Source of the DNA: Lachnospiraceae bacterium
GTDB taxonomy: Bacteria > Bacillota > Clostridia > Lachnospirales > Lachnospiraceae
Direction of reading: 5' to 3'
DNA length: 64,000 nucleotides
Assembly (NCBI GenBank): GCA_015057625.1
Contig: SVDZ01000003.1
Span: 1-64,000 of the forward strand
Positions 56,068 to 64,000 of this stretch are shown here, one piece after another; position 1 is the stretch's first letter, and every line of letters begins with the position of its first letter. Made by a program: the position numbers and the translations under genes. Below the pieces are notes generated by a model. It had not been told where the DNA came from. It worked only from the letters and a program-made list of their open reading frames with translations, and did not search any database.

Positions 56068-56667
56068 TTATTTGCTACTGTCTACAAGATTTTGAGCTTC
56101 TTTATTGTTTTTGCAAACAACAAGAGAAACAAATCCATCAGAGTTTACTATTTTAGCAGAAGCTGCCTTATCATACTCCTCCGGAGCATAATCCCTGGTA
56201 GAATCTTTAATACTATCTAAAACAACTTGAAGTGAAGCAGCAACCCTATTTGCTGCTGAATTATCCTTACACTTAAATAATGCAATTACATCCGCTGAAG
56301 GAGATACACTTCCCTGATAGAATGCATACTCTGTAGCATCGCTTACATCAATACCATAATAATCCATCAAGTCCTCTCCGTCCAAAGAATACATATCTGA
56401 AAAATAACCTGTTCCAATAAGCTTATTGTATATTTCCTTTACACCCAGACTCACTTTCGCTTCTGTTGTCTCTTCTACTGTAGTAGTTTCTTCCACAGTT
56501 GTTGTCTCTTCTGCTGTAGTAGTTTCCTCAACTGTAGTAGTTTCTTCCACAGTTGTTGTTTCTTCTGCTGTAGTCTTTTCATCTGATTGTTTGCTCTGGC
56601 ATCCTGAAAGCATAGAAACAGAAAGAATTCCCGTCAAAACAATCATAGCTAATCTATCTTTTCTCAT
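56068..56667 (-). CDS. DUF4358 lipoprotein
   Basis: A 199-residue lipoprotein. The lipobox is SMLSGC (Cys near residue 23). A linker of six ETT(T)(V/A)E repeats spans about 31-68. The DUF4358 domain follows (about 70-199). The gene is commonly found beside MBOAT/DHHW genes in Clostridia, but its function is not known. The ATG at 56667 has AGGAG nine bases before it. Confidence 0.82.
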   Translation of the reverse strand: MRKDRLAMIVLTGILSVSMLSGCQSKQSDEKTTAEETTTVEETTTVEETTTAEETTTVEETTTVEETTEAKVSLGVKEIYNKLIGTGYFSDMYSLDGEDLMDYYGIDVSDATEYAFYQGSVSPSADVIALFKCKDNSAANRVAASLQVVLDSIKDSTRDYAPEEYDKAASAKIVNSDGFVSLVVCKNNKEAQNLVDSSK

Positions 56668-56680
56668 TTGCTCTTTCTCC

Positions 56681-58012
56681 TCATTTCTTTTTATTACTTG
56701 CGTAATTTCTAAGAACCTTATCCCATATCGCATAGGTAGGTATATTCTGATGAATAAAATCATCAGAACAATACTGTTTTTTTAAGTACCCATCACTTGT
56801 TGATATGTAAGTTGCAATATCTACATATTCACAATCACTTTTCTCACAGTACTTTATCATATATTTGTTTAATTTTTTGAGATTTTTTGCCAAAGTACTG
56901 CTTCCTTCATGGCTTTTCACAGGGTACGTAGTACTTAAAATATAAATTTTGGTCTCAGGGCATTCAGCCTTAATCCTATCAATCAACTTAACGTAATTAA
57001 CATAAGCCTGCTTTGGATTTTTAGTATTGTACACATCATTTATACCAAAGAAAAGGAATACTTTTTTAGCTTCCATAATCTTTGCAACATTCTCCGGTGC
57101 GAGATGTTTTCCTCTGTACAATGGATGGAATTTAGAGTTTGGTTTTAACGCCTCAATCAATGAATAACTTATCACTCCATCAACTTTAGCGCCATCCAAA
57201 TACCCTCTGCCCTTTGATTTCGTATATATACCAAGGCCTGAAAGCACTGAATCTCCAAAGAAAACCGAATCTTTGAAAAAGCCTGATGTACTCTTAAAAT
57301 CACCATTTACAATACTGCTTATTTTCTTGGTTTTGAATTTTGTACATTTAGACCATGCACTGTAATATTTCTTTTTATTATTTTCCTTATATGTTCTGAT
57401 TCTGACATAGTACTTCTTATTTGATAATAAATCGTAAATATTCTTGTTATTTATATCTGCCTTCGAAATCTTTACAGCCTTTGCATCTTTAAATATCTTA
57501 TTATCACTGTACTGGATATAATATCCTGAAATGTCTTTACCTTTTTTCCATTTTACAACAGCTGAAGATGCACCTAGCGCATTTGCTCTCTTTAATTCTA
57601 CATTGGTCACAACATTTTCAATTACGTTACTGTACTGCCCCATTACAGTTTTTCCGTCCGTCTCTTTGTAACCTCTGATTTTAATCTTATATACTCTTCC
57701 CGGTTTTAAATTTGAAACCGAAAACTCTGTAAAATTACCTGCAGTTACTTTTTTATATGTTTTAGAGTCCTTTGCCTTGACCCATACTTCGAATCCATCA
57801 TTCTGTTCAGCGTTATTCCAAACTATATAAGAAGCTTTTTCAGCTTTTCCTTTTGAAATAGCAGGTGTGTTTACCTCAGGTGTCACAATCAATGTCGACT
57901 CACCTTCAGCTGTGCTCTCACCATCAGCTTTAACTGATAAATGGTAATTTGCCGCCCCACTGAAAACAACAGTTGTCACTGCCAAAAGACATAATTTCTT
58001 TTTAATGTTCAT
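56681..58012 (-). CDS. Secreted SGNH hydrolase with fibronectin type III-like domains
   Basis: A 443-residue paralogue of the protein at 24498-25907. It has a signal peptide (about 1-29), two fibronectin-like modules (about 55-140 and 145-230) and an SGNH hydrolase domain (about 245-443) with FFGDSVLSG, GINDVYN and a terminal DDFIHQ. It is first in an operon with DUF4358, MBOAT and DHHW genes, so it is probably the transferase or esterase acting on the acylated glycan. Unlike the 24.5-kb copy it lacks a clear lipobox and the ETT linker. Confidence 0.86.
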   Translation of the reverse strand: MNIKKKLCLLAVTTVVFSGAANYHLSVKADGESTAEGESTLIVTPEVNTPAISKGKAEKASYIVWNNAEQNDGFEVWVKAKDSKTYKKVTAGNFTEFSVSNLKPGRVYKIKIRGYKETDGKTVMGQYSNVIENVVTNVELKRANALGASSAVVKWKKGKDISGYYIQYSDNKIFKDAKAVKISKADINNKNIYDLLSNKKYYVRIRTYKENNKKKYYSAWSKCTKFKTKKISSIVNGDFKSTSGFFKDSVFFGDSVLSGLGIYTKSKGRGYLDGAKVDGVISYSLIEALKPNSKFHPLYRGKHLAPENVAKIMEAKKVFLFFGINDVYNTKNPKQAYVNYVKLIDRIKAECPETKIYILSTTYPVKSHEGSSTLAKNLKKLNKYMIKYCEKSDCEYVDIATYISTSDGYLKKQYCSDDFIHQNIPTYAIWDKVLRNYASNKKK

Positions 58013-58060
58013 AACATTTCTCCTTAATTCGTCTTTTCGACTTTTTTCGCCACAACTTTT

Positions 58061-58088
58061 AGTATAGCATAATTATTATTTTTAGCAA
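58061..58088 (-). promoter_or_regulatory. Probable promoter of the O-acylation operon
   Basis: TTGCTA (58083-58088) and TATACT (58061-58066) with a 16-bp spacer, about 50 bp before the SGNH gene start. Confidence 0.5.
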
Positions 58089-58125
58089 ATCTATTTACAC
58101 ATTGGATAATCTTGGTTATTTCGTG

Positions 58126-58237
58126 AGGTATAGTTCTTGAAACACAGAATTGTCATAATACGGGCTGCGAGAAAATGAGATATGCATCATTTACCTTACC
58201 TACCAATGCAACACAAAGCTTAAATGGAAGGTAAAAA
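58126..58237. repeat. Degenerate relic of element end and hairpin repeat
   Basis: GTATAGTTCTTGAAACACAG (58126-58145) resembles the end of copy B together with its flank GAAACACAGAATTCTC. About 45 bp later TTTACCTTACC ... GGAAGGTAAA is a diverged hairpin unit of the 65-bp array type. The order is the same as in the island at 26.4 kb. Confidence 0.5.
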
Positions 58238-58272
58238 AGACATTCTAACGTTTGCCAGAATGTCTTTTTTAT
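58231..58272 (-). terminator. Terminator of the MPN-domain gene
   Basis: A 13-bp stem AAAAAGACATTCT / AGAATGTCTTTTT around a ten-base loop; T run on the minus strand. Confidence 0.85.
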
Positions 58273-60038
58273 TAATTTGCTTTTGTTTCTTTTTCCTTAG
58301 TGGTTGTCTGCTCTTTAGTCTCCTCTTCGGTCTTTGTAGACTCCTCTGCTTTGGTTGTCTCCTCTGATTTTGAGGTTTCCTCCACTTTTGTAGTCTCTTC
58401 AACTTTTGTAGTTTCTTCAACTTTTGTAGTTTCTTCAACCACTTCTTCGCCGTTAAGCTTTATAACAATTCTACTTTCATTTTCATAAAGAGTATTTGTA
58501 TCTTCTTTTAAATCATTGATATCATTATGCAACGAATCCACATAATCCTGCATAGTCTTTTGCATTGAGTTAATATAATTGTTCATAGAATCAACTTTCC
58601 AGAAAAGAACTACGATAACTCCAATAGCAATTATCAAAAGAGTAGTTATGAATCCAACAAACATTTTCAATCCTTTTGTTTGATCCTTATACTCCTCATC
58701 ATAGTCATTGTAAATGTAACTGTCATCGCTTGGCTGTGTGATTTTTTTCTCAGAATCTTCAAACACTTTTTTCATCTGATTTAAATCATCATTATTCACA
58801 TCCTTCATAGAAGCAACCACCTGTGAGTTATCTCTATGTTTTTTATTTTTACCTATCTCAGAAACTTCTTCCAGAATGATTTCCTGAGCATTATTTTCTG
58901 CTTCTTTGCTTTGCGCCAAATCATCAAACACAGGCATCTCTGTTGTATTCTGAAGAAATGGTTTGTTGTCGATATTATCATCAATCATAGGAGTCTCAAC
59001 AAACTCATGATCAATTTCGTTCTCTTCATGCGCTTCAATTTCTTCAGGCACTTTGCCTTCTTCGTACTCTTCGATTTCTTCCTGCTGCAGATATGTATCT
59101 CCCATTCCCTGATTTGCCTCAACTTCTGTTTGTTCAAACAATTCCTCTATTGTATGTACCGTAGAATTTGGCTCATCCTGTACAGGTTCTTCTGTCACAT
59201 ATGTTTCCTCTGCAATCGGTGTTTCCTCTTGAGTAAATGGATTTTCTACAATCGGTGTTTCTTCTGAAACATTTGATCCCTCTACATCTGAAGGTTCCTC
59301 TATATCTGAAGGTCCCTCTATAACCGAAGGCTCAGTAGAATTAACAGGTTGTACATCAACAATCGGTTCAGTTACAACCGGAGTGCTCTCCATAACCGGT
59401 GCACTTTCTACAACCGGTGTACTTTCTACAACCGGTGCACTTTCTACAACCGGTGTGTTCTCAATAACCGGTGTACTTTCTACAACCGGCACCTGAATTT
59501 CCGGTATATGTTTCTTCTCTCTTTTTTTAATTTCATCATCAGTGAAAATAAAGAAACCATCGATTTTTTTCATTTTACCTTCTTCCATATAGTAAAATGC
59601 TTCGACTATCTGAACCGGGTCAACAATATATTCAATAATATTTTTTCCTTCAAATGTACGAGTTTGGAAATATTCATCATACTCTGTTGCATTGCATCCT
59701 GTATCTGGATTTGTATGCATCCATCCGATTATTTTGTAAGTAGGATATTTCTGCTTTTCCTGTTCAATATATCGAATAGTATTTTTTGTAAACTTGATAG
59801 AGTTTGATGTTGCCTCACTAAATTTTGCCTCTACAAAAGCTCTTATAATATAATAGTGTGTTTCACCTTTTCTGAGCTTATTTCCAAGCAGAATACCTCC
59901 TGCCTGCACTACATTCTTGTCCTTCGAATAGTTAAAAATATCCTTATAGACTTCCTTAGAAATATAAACTCTTTGTAATCCTTGTCCTGTTCCGCCCACA
60001 ACTCTGGTTTTCGCAGGTAATCTGTTCTCTTTACTCAA
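58272..60038 (-). CDS. Membrane-anchored MPN/JAMM-like domain protein with repetitive linkers
   Basis: A 588-residue protein. Residues 20-175 look like an MPN (JAB/PAD-1) fold: GGILLG (47-52), Glu70, then HTNPDTGCNATEYD (108-121). The JAMM consensus is HxHPx6SxxD; here the second His is Asn110 and the Ser is Thr118. A PVVES(T/A)-type repeat fills about 184-222, then a long Glu-rich region, one membrane helix (459-480), a coiled coil (about 484-515) and an EETTKV-repeat tail to the end. There is no signal peptide, so the MPN part should be cytoplasmic and the tail outside. TTG start with GAAGG upstream. No partner gene is apparent. Confidence 0.75.
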   Translation of the reverse strand: MSKENRLPAKTRVVGGTGQGLQRVYISKEVYKDIFNYSKDKNVVQAGGILLGNKLRKGETHYYIIRAFVEAKFSEATSNSIKFTKNTIRYIEQEKQKYPTYKIIGWMHTNPDTGCNATEYDEYFQTRTFEGKNIIEYIVDPVQIVEAFYYMEEGKMKKIDGFFIFTDDEIKKREKKHIPEIQVPVVESTPVIENTPVVESAPVVESTPVVESAPVMESTPVVTEPIVDVQPVNSTEPSVIEGPSDIEEPSDVEGSNVSEETPIVENPFTQEETPIAEETYVTEEPVQDEPNSTVHTIEELFEQTEVEANQGMGDTYLQQEEIEEYEEGKVPEEIEAHEENEIDHEFVETPMIDDNIDNKPFLQNTTEMPVFDDLAQSKEAENNAQEIILEEVSEIGKNKKHRDNSQVVASMKDVNNDDLNQMKKVFEDSEKKITQPSDDSYIYNDYDEEYKDQTKGLKMFVGFITTLLIIAIGVIVVLFWKVDSMNNYINSMQKTMQDYVDSLHNDINDLKEDTNTLYENESRIVIKLNGEEVVEETTKVEETTKVEETTKVEETSKSEETTKAEESTKTEEETKEQTTTKEKETKAN

Positions 60039-60093
60039 TCTGTAAACCTTCTCTTCTAAAATATTTAGCCAAATAAATCATACTTCTCCAGTA

Positions 60094-60364
60094 TTTCATA
60101 AACTATAGGTTTTGAAATGACGCAAAGTTTTCCATGAGCACGCATAAAGTAACAATCCGTGACACACTATATTTTCTACTCCTCGCATTCGCTTATTAGA
60201 AAATGCTCCTGCGCAACTCGTCCTTCGGACTCAAACAGCGCCCGCATTTTCAGCTAGAATGTTCGTCGTAACGAAAATATAGCTATCGTCACAGGGATTG
60301 TCACATTTATGCTTTGCTCATATGAAAACTATTGCTCACATTTCATATACTATAGTTTATGAAA
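60094..60364. repeat. Long palindromic element, copy C
   Basis: A 271-bp element with perfect 15-bp ends TTTCATAAACTATAG and its complement. It is nearly identical to copy B in inverse orientation; it differs by a paired change near each end (G/C to C/G). Its right end overlaps the last codons and the TAA stop of the OTC gene. It fills the gap between the MPN gene and the OTC gene. Confidence 0.88.
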
Positions 60365-61343
60365 GTGTTGCTTTCATGACCGCTTTGATTGTGTGCATTC
60401 TGTTTTCTGCCTCATCAAACACGATTGACTTGTCAGATTCAAATACTTCATCTGTCACTTCCATCTCTGTGAGTCCAAATTTTTCATATATTTCTTTTCC
60501 TGTTGTTGTCTTTAAATCATGGAATGCAGGGAGACAATGCATGAACTTGCAATCAGGTGCTGCACTGTTCATTAATTCCATTGTAACTCTGTATGGGCTT
60601 AAATCATCAATTCTCTCTTTCCAGATTTCTGCCGGTTCACCCATAGATACCCACACATCTGTGTAGATAACGTTTGCATCCTTAACTGCTTCTTTAGGTT
60701 CTTCCATAAGTGAAATTGATGCTCCTGTCTCACTTGCAACCTTCTTGCATTCCTCTACAAGACTTGGGTCCGGCCAATATTTCTTTGGTGCACATGCCAC
60801 AAAATCAAGTCCCATCTTTGCGCATCCAACCATGAGTGAATTTCCCATGTTGTATCTTGCATCACCCATGTAGACAAACTTAATACCCTTTAATTTTCCA
60901 AAATGTTCCTGAATAGTTAAGAAATCTGCAAGTATCTGCGTTGGATGAAACTCATTTGTAAGTCCGTTCCATACCGGCACTCCTGCATATTTTGCAAGTT
61001 CTTCAACGATTTCCTGTCCATATCCTCTGTATTCAATTCCATCAAACATTCTTCCGAGAACTCTTGCCGTATCTGCAATACTCTCTTTCTTTCCAATCTG
61101 TGAGCCTGAAGGATCAAGATATGTAACACCCATACCAAGATCATGAGCTGCAACTTCAAAAGAACATCTTGTTCTTGTACTTGTCTTTTCAAAAATAAGT
61201 GCTATATTTTTTCCTCTAAGAGTATCAACTGCAATTCCCTGTTTTTTCTTTGCCTTCAAATCTGCTGCCAAATCAAGAAATTCCTGAATCTCGTCAGGTG
61301 TAAAATCTAAAAGTTTAAGGAATGATTTTCCTGTTAATGCCAT
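60357..61343 (-). CDS. argF: Ornithine carbamoyltransferase
   Basis: A 328-residue enzyme. The carbamoyl-phosphate loop is [24 protein letters not shown] and [10 protein letters not shown] complete the active site. It makes citrulline from ornithine and carbamoyl phosphate, or works in the reverse, catabolic direction; sequence alone does not decide. The ATG at 61343 has AAAGGA upstream and follows the pyrI stop directly; the frame from 61373 overlaps pyrI. Its stop codon is in the end of the palindromic element. Confidence 0.93.
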   Translation of the reverse strand: MALTGKSFLKLLDFTPDEIQEFLDLAADLKAKKKQGIAVDTLRGKNIALIFEKTSTRTRCSFEVAAHDLGMGVTYLDPSGSQIGKKESIADTARVLGRMFDGIEYRGYGQEIVEELAKYAGVPVWNGLTNEFHPTQILADFLTIQEHFGKLKGIKFVYMGDARYNMGNSLMVGCAKMGLDFVACAPKKYWPDPSLVEECKKVASETGASISLMEEPKEAVKDANVIYTDVWVSMGEPAEIWKERIDDLSPYRVTMELMNSAAPDCKFMHCLPAFHDLKTTTGKEIYEKFGLTEMEVTDEVFESDKSIVFDEAENRMHTIKAVMKATLS

Positions 61344-61344
61344 T

Positions 61345-61773
61345 TTATTGTCCTTTCTCCAATGCTTCTTCACAATACAAGCAACGGTAAACCTTTTTTT
61401 CTATATCAGCCAAAAAGAATATCTGCTCTAATTCCTGCTCTACACATGTAATGCATCTTGGATTTTTGCATTTTGCCACATTCGAAATACGTGTAGGCAA
61501 TGTCAACGGTTTTTTCTCGATAATCTTTTCGTCTTTAATTACATTAACTGTAATATTGTCATCTATAAATCCAAGCAAGTCCAAATTAATATCAAGTAAT
61601 CCCTCAATCTTAATGATATCTTTTTTTCCCTGCTTACCGCTTTTTGCGTTTTTAATAATTGCAACTTCGCCGGTACATTTATCTAATTCTAAAGCAGCAT
61701 AAATATCCATACACTTTCCTGCTTTAATATGATCAATTACATATCCATCTTTAAGTCCGCTAATATTTATCAT
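61345..61773 (-). CDS. pyrI: Aspartate carbamoyltransferase regulatory chain
   Basis: A 142-residue PyrI. The allosteric N-terminal half is followed by the zinc site CKNPRCITC...YRCLYC. It binds nucleotides and regulates PyrB. It is one base from the pyrB stop and from the OTC start, so three carbamoyl-phosphate genes form one operon. Confidence 0.95.
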   Translation of the reverse strand: MINISGLKDGYVIDHIKAGKCMDIYAALELDKCTGEVAIIKNAKSGKQGKKDIIKIEGLLDINLDLLGFIDDNITVNVIKDEKIIEKKPLTLPTRISNVAKCKNPRCITCVEQELEQIFFLADIEKKVYRCLYCEEALEKGQ

Positions 61774-61774
61774 C

Positions 61775-62692
61775 TTATACCTCCAAGCCTAACAGCATCA
61801 TAATAAGTGCCATTCTGATGTAAACTCCATTTTGTGCCTGTTTGAAATAAACCGCTCTCGGATCTGAGTCAACCTCAACCGAGATTTCATTTACTCTTGG
61901 AAGTGGATGCATAACAATCATATCCTCTGATGCATACTGCATCTTCTGCTTATCGAGAATATATCTGTCTTTCAATCTGATGTAATCCTCTTCATTGAAG
62001 AATCTCTCTCTCTGGACTCTTGTCATATATAAAATATCCATCTTAGGCATTACCTCTTCGAGAGTTTCAACCTCTTCAAATGGAATATTATTTTTCTTAA
62101 GTACATCTTCCCTAATAAATTCAGGAATCTTAAGTTCCTCCGGTGAGACAAGAATAAATTTAACTCCCGGATATCTGACCAATGCTGTAATAAGTGAATG
62201 AACAGTACGTCCAAACTTCAAATCTCCGCAAACGCCAATGGTAAGATTATCTAATTTTTTCTTATATGTATGAATGGTAAGTAAATCTGTGAGCGTCTGA
62301 GTTGGGTGCTGATGTCCTCCATCTCCTGCATTGATAATCGGTACCGGTGATTTCATTGATGCAACAAGTGCTGCTCCTTCCTTTGGATGTCTCATAGCAA
62401 TTATATCGCTGTAACATCCCACAACTGATACAGTATCCGATACGCTCTCTCCCTTACTTGCCGAACTTGATGTAGCCTCTGAAAATCCTAATACCTGCCC
62501 GCCAAGTCTAATCATTGCTGACTCGAAACTAAGTCTTGTTCTTGTACTTGGCTCATAGAAACATGTAGCCAAAATCTTTTTATTAGCTACTTCACTGTAC
62601 TTTTCAGGGTTTTCCCTAATATCTTCCGCAACCTTTATGAGATTGTAGGTTTCTTCTACCGATAAATCCAATGGATTAAGTAAGTGTCTCAT
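61775..62692 (-). CDS. pyrB: Aspartate carbamoyltransferase catalytic chain
   Basis: A 305-residue enzyme. [15 protein letters not shown] is the carbamoyl-phosphate loop, [15 protein letters not shown] follows, and the C-terminal half has [11 protein letters not shown]. It starts pyrimidine synthesis from carbamoyl phosphate and aspartate. It is the first gene of pyrB-pyrI-argF. Confidence 0.96.
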   Translation of the reverse strand: MRHLLNPLDLSVEETYNLIKVAEDIRENPEKYSEVANKKILATCFYEPSTRTRLSFESAMIRLGGQVLGFSEATSSSASKGESVSDTVSVVGCYSDIIAMRHPKEGAALVASMKSPVPIINAGDGGHQHPTQTLTDLLTIHTYKKKLDNLTIGVCGDLKFGRTVHSLITALVRYPGVKFILVSPEELKIPEFIREDVLKKNNIPFEEVETLEEVMPKMDILYMTRVQRERFFNEEDYIRLKDRYILDKQKMQYASEDMIVMHPLPRVNEISVEVDSDPRAVYFKQAQNGVYIRMALIMMLLGLEV

Positions 62693-62800
62693 ATTGTTCT
62701 CCTAGTAAAAATATTTCACATTTTTGTATAAAAATAAATGTGATAAACATAGTGCTTTATTTTGGGGTAAACACTAAAAGCATTTTATACGCCACGTTTT

Positions 62801-62829
62801 ATTATACAATCAATACAGCCTAATCGCAA
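62801..62829 (-). promoter_or_regulatory. Promoter of pyrB-pyrI-argF
   Basis: TTGCGA (62824-62829) and TATAAT (62801-62806) with a 17-bp spacer, giving a leader of about 100 nt. The leader has one weak hairpin, CACATTT...AAATGTG, before T-rich sequence; attenuation is possible but not shown. Confidence 0.6.
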
Positions 62830-62839
62830 TAATTTTGGG

Positions 62840-63670
62840 CTACTTCTTAACAGTAAAATAAATATTTTTAAAGTATTCTTCAATTCTTTTTGTCTGTCCA
62901 CTAATATGCCACTTTGGATAAGCCTTCAACATTCGTTTTGATTTTATTGACAATCGTTGAACGAGCTCCTCATATTTCTTTCCAAAGTCTGCCATCTGCG
63001 TTTTTACATTGTCACTCATATCAGAAAATTCATCTTTAAATTCATCCTTGAATTCATCGCTTCTCTCAGCCGCTTCAAGTGCTGTTTTTCCAACTTTTTC
63101 TGTAAGGTTATCACTTATATCACGAAGAGTCTTTGCCACCTTTTGAATTTCTTTGAGATCCCTCTTTATTCCAATGACAGTCTTATATGTAACGATCAAA
63201 TCGCATATCATCGCTATAGAACATAAAACTAAGACCACCACTCCCACATAAAAAGGTACGTAATGAACCATCTTACTTATAAAGGCATGGAAATATTTCA
63301 CTGAAAACACCACCGTAATTCCCCACAAAATGCAAAACTTCAGGCAAATGTATCCATTCAGGTTAAATGGCTCCTCCGAGTAATCCCACCATCTCATATG
63401 AAACATTTTGTCCAGTGCCCATCCGCCAAATAATTCTATTACTGTGGCAATAACGATTCCTCCACCAAAGAGAAGCCATTTTTTGTCAAGTACCGGTGAA
63501 AGAATAATAAGAACACTCACCATACCAAACCCATATATCGGGCAAACCGGGCCGTTTAAAAAACCTCTGTTTATTAATTTTCCTTTTGTAACAGCCTGAT
63601 ATGCCACTTCAAGACACCATCCAAGAAATGCATATATAAAAAAATACGCTACTAAATAATAAAACCACAT
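62840..63670 (-). CDS. Putative ABC transporter permease, CmpB family
   Basis: A 276-residue membrane protein with about four or five helices in residues 1-170 and a charged helical tail. The opening LVAYFFIYAFLGWCLEVAYQ and NRGFLNGPVCPIYGFG are the signature of the putative ABC-transporter type IV (CmpB) family. No ABC ATPase is next to it. Function not known. Confidence 0.8.
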   Translation of the reverse strand: MWFYYLVAYFFIYAFLGWCLEVAYQAVTKGKLINRGFLNGPVCPIYGFGMVSVLIILSPVLDKKWLLFGGGIVIATVIELFGGWALDKMFHMRWWDYSEEPFNLNGYICLKFCILWGITVVFSVKYFHAFISKMVHYVPFYVGVVVLVLCSIAMICDLIVTYKTVIGIKRDLKEIQKVAKTLRDISDNLTEKVGKTALEAAERSDEFKDEFKDEFSDMSDNVKTQMADFGKKYEELVQRLSIKSKRMLKAYPKWHISGQTKRIEEYFKNIYFTVKK

Positions 63671-63731
63671 ACAAACTCCTTTACCGGATACAATTACATT
63701 TGTCCGATTATTATATAATCATCTGTAAACT

Positions 63732-63780
63732 ATATATAAGAGCAGTAATTTTCTTATGCGAAAAAACTGCTCTTATATAT
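63732..63780. terminator. Inverted repeat upstream of the CmpB gene
   Basis: Arms ATATAAGAGCAGT and ACTGCTCTTATAT around a 19-base loop. It lies between the hppA end and the CmpB gene and may terminate hppA; the T-tract is weak. Confidence 0.45.
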
Positions 63781-63892
63781 TCTATGTTTTTTTCATTTAT
63801 TTATTCTGCTTTTAAAATACGCCCACACTTTTACTTAGATGGGGCAGCCACTCCTTCACTTTGTTTAGAGGGGAGTGACATCTACTTCATTG

Positions 63893-64000
63893 TTATAATA
63901 ATCCTGAGCCGAACAATCCCGCAAATACCAGCGAAACTATAGTCATAAGCTTAATCAGGATGTTAATTGACGGTCCTGATGTATCTTTGAAAGGATCACC
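63893..64000 (-). CDS. hppA: Membrane-bound pyrophosphatase, C-terminal end (partial)
   Basis: The last 35 codons and stop of a gene running off the window. The read [17 protein letters not shown] followed by a hydrophobic helix ending GLFGSGLL is the C-terminus of Na+/H+-pumping pyrophosphatases. These use pyrophosphate hydrolysis to pump ions across the membrane. Confidence 0.88.
   Translation of the reverse strand, partial: GDPFKDTSGPSINILIKLMTIVSLVFAGLFGSGLL

Noticed and set aside
63839-63882. Terminator directly after hppA
   Set aside because: CACTCC/GGAGTG arms pair, but there is no T-tract on the minus strand.

Overview
The window is a 64 kb piece of an AT-rich, low-GC Gram-positive anaerobe chromosome, most likely a member of the Lachnospiraceae (Clostridia). 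This rests on gene content: pyruvate formate-lyase, indolepyruvate oxidoreductase, membrane pyrophosphatase, strong AGGAGG ribosome sites, frequent TTG/GTG starts, and a Clostridia-type spore and division cluster (yabP-yabQ-divIC-spoIIE-tilS-hprT-ftsH). Almost every gene is on the minus strand. The species cannot be fixed from the sequence alone.

Layout. 1-436: two hairpin repeats and a long palindromic element. 489-3589: pyruvate formate-lyase in two pieces, with its activase gene between them. 3.6-7.6 kb: nitroreductase, trmL, aminotransferase, Lrp regulator, AIR-synthase-like protein. 7.7-12.1 kb: VanW-type wall protein, exonuclease, B12-type radical SAM protein. 12.2-13.2 kb: GH16 glucanase (plus strand), tRNA-Gly and tRNA-Phe. 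13.3-20.6 kb: secreted beta-helix-like protein and a surface-glycan set, including a pyruvyltransferase/flippase fusion, a GT2 and a GT-C-like membrane protein. 20.6-25.9 kb: polyamine transporter with PotC and PotD fused, and an SGNH lipoprotein. 25.9-26.8 kb: a repeat island. 26.8-39.6 kb: DMT transporter, acyl-CoA ligase, a purine-rich repeat trailer, a two-component system, iorAB, sodium symporter, rpiB, degV, a second repeat island, tRNA-Leu and tRNA-Tyr. 39.7-42.1 kb (plus strand): class B sortase, LCP ligase and a small SPKTG protein. 42.2-52.8 kb: GH13 enzyme, ftsH-hprT-tilS-spoIIE-divIC-yabQ-yabP-rqcP, HU and SpoVT. 52.9-58.0 kb: small HTH protein behind a cyclic-di-GMP-I riboswitch, then an O-acylation operon (SGNH, DUF4358, MBOAT, DHHW). 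58.3-60.0 kb: a membrane-anchored MPN/JAMM-like protein. 60.4-62.7 kb: OTC, pyrI, pyrB. 62.8-64.0 kb: CmpB-like membrane protein and the end of hppA.

The genes cover fermentation (PFL), amino-acid and polyamine metabolism, and above all the cell surface: glycan assembly, O-acylation, sortase anchoring and glycosidases. The most unusual items are the split PFL, the family of about 260-350 bp palindromic elements (four copies) that mostly lie beside short-hairpin arrays, the riboswitch controlling a small DNA-binding protein, and the MPN-domain membrane protein.
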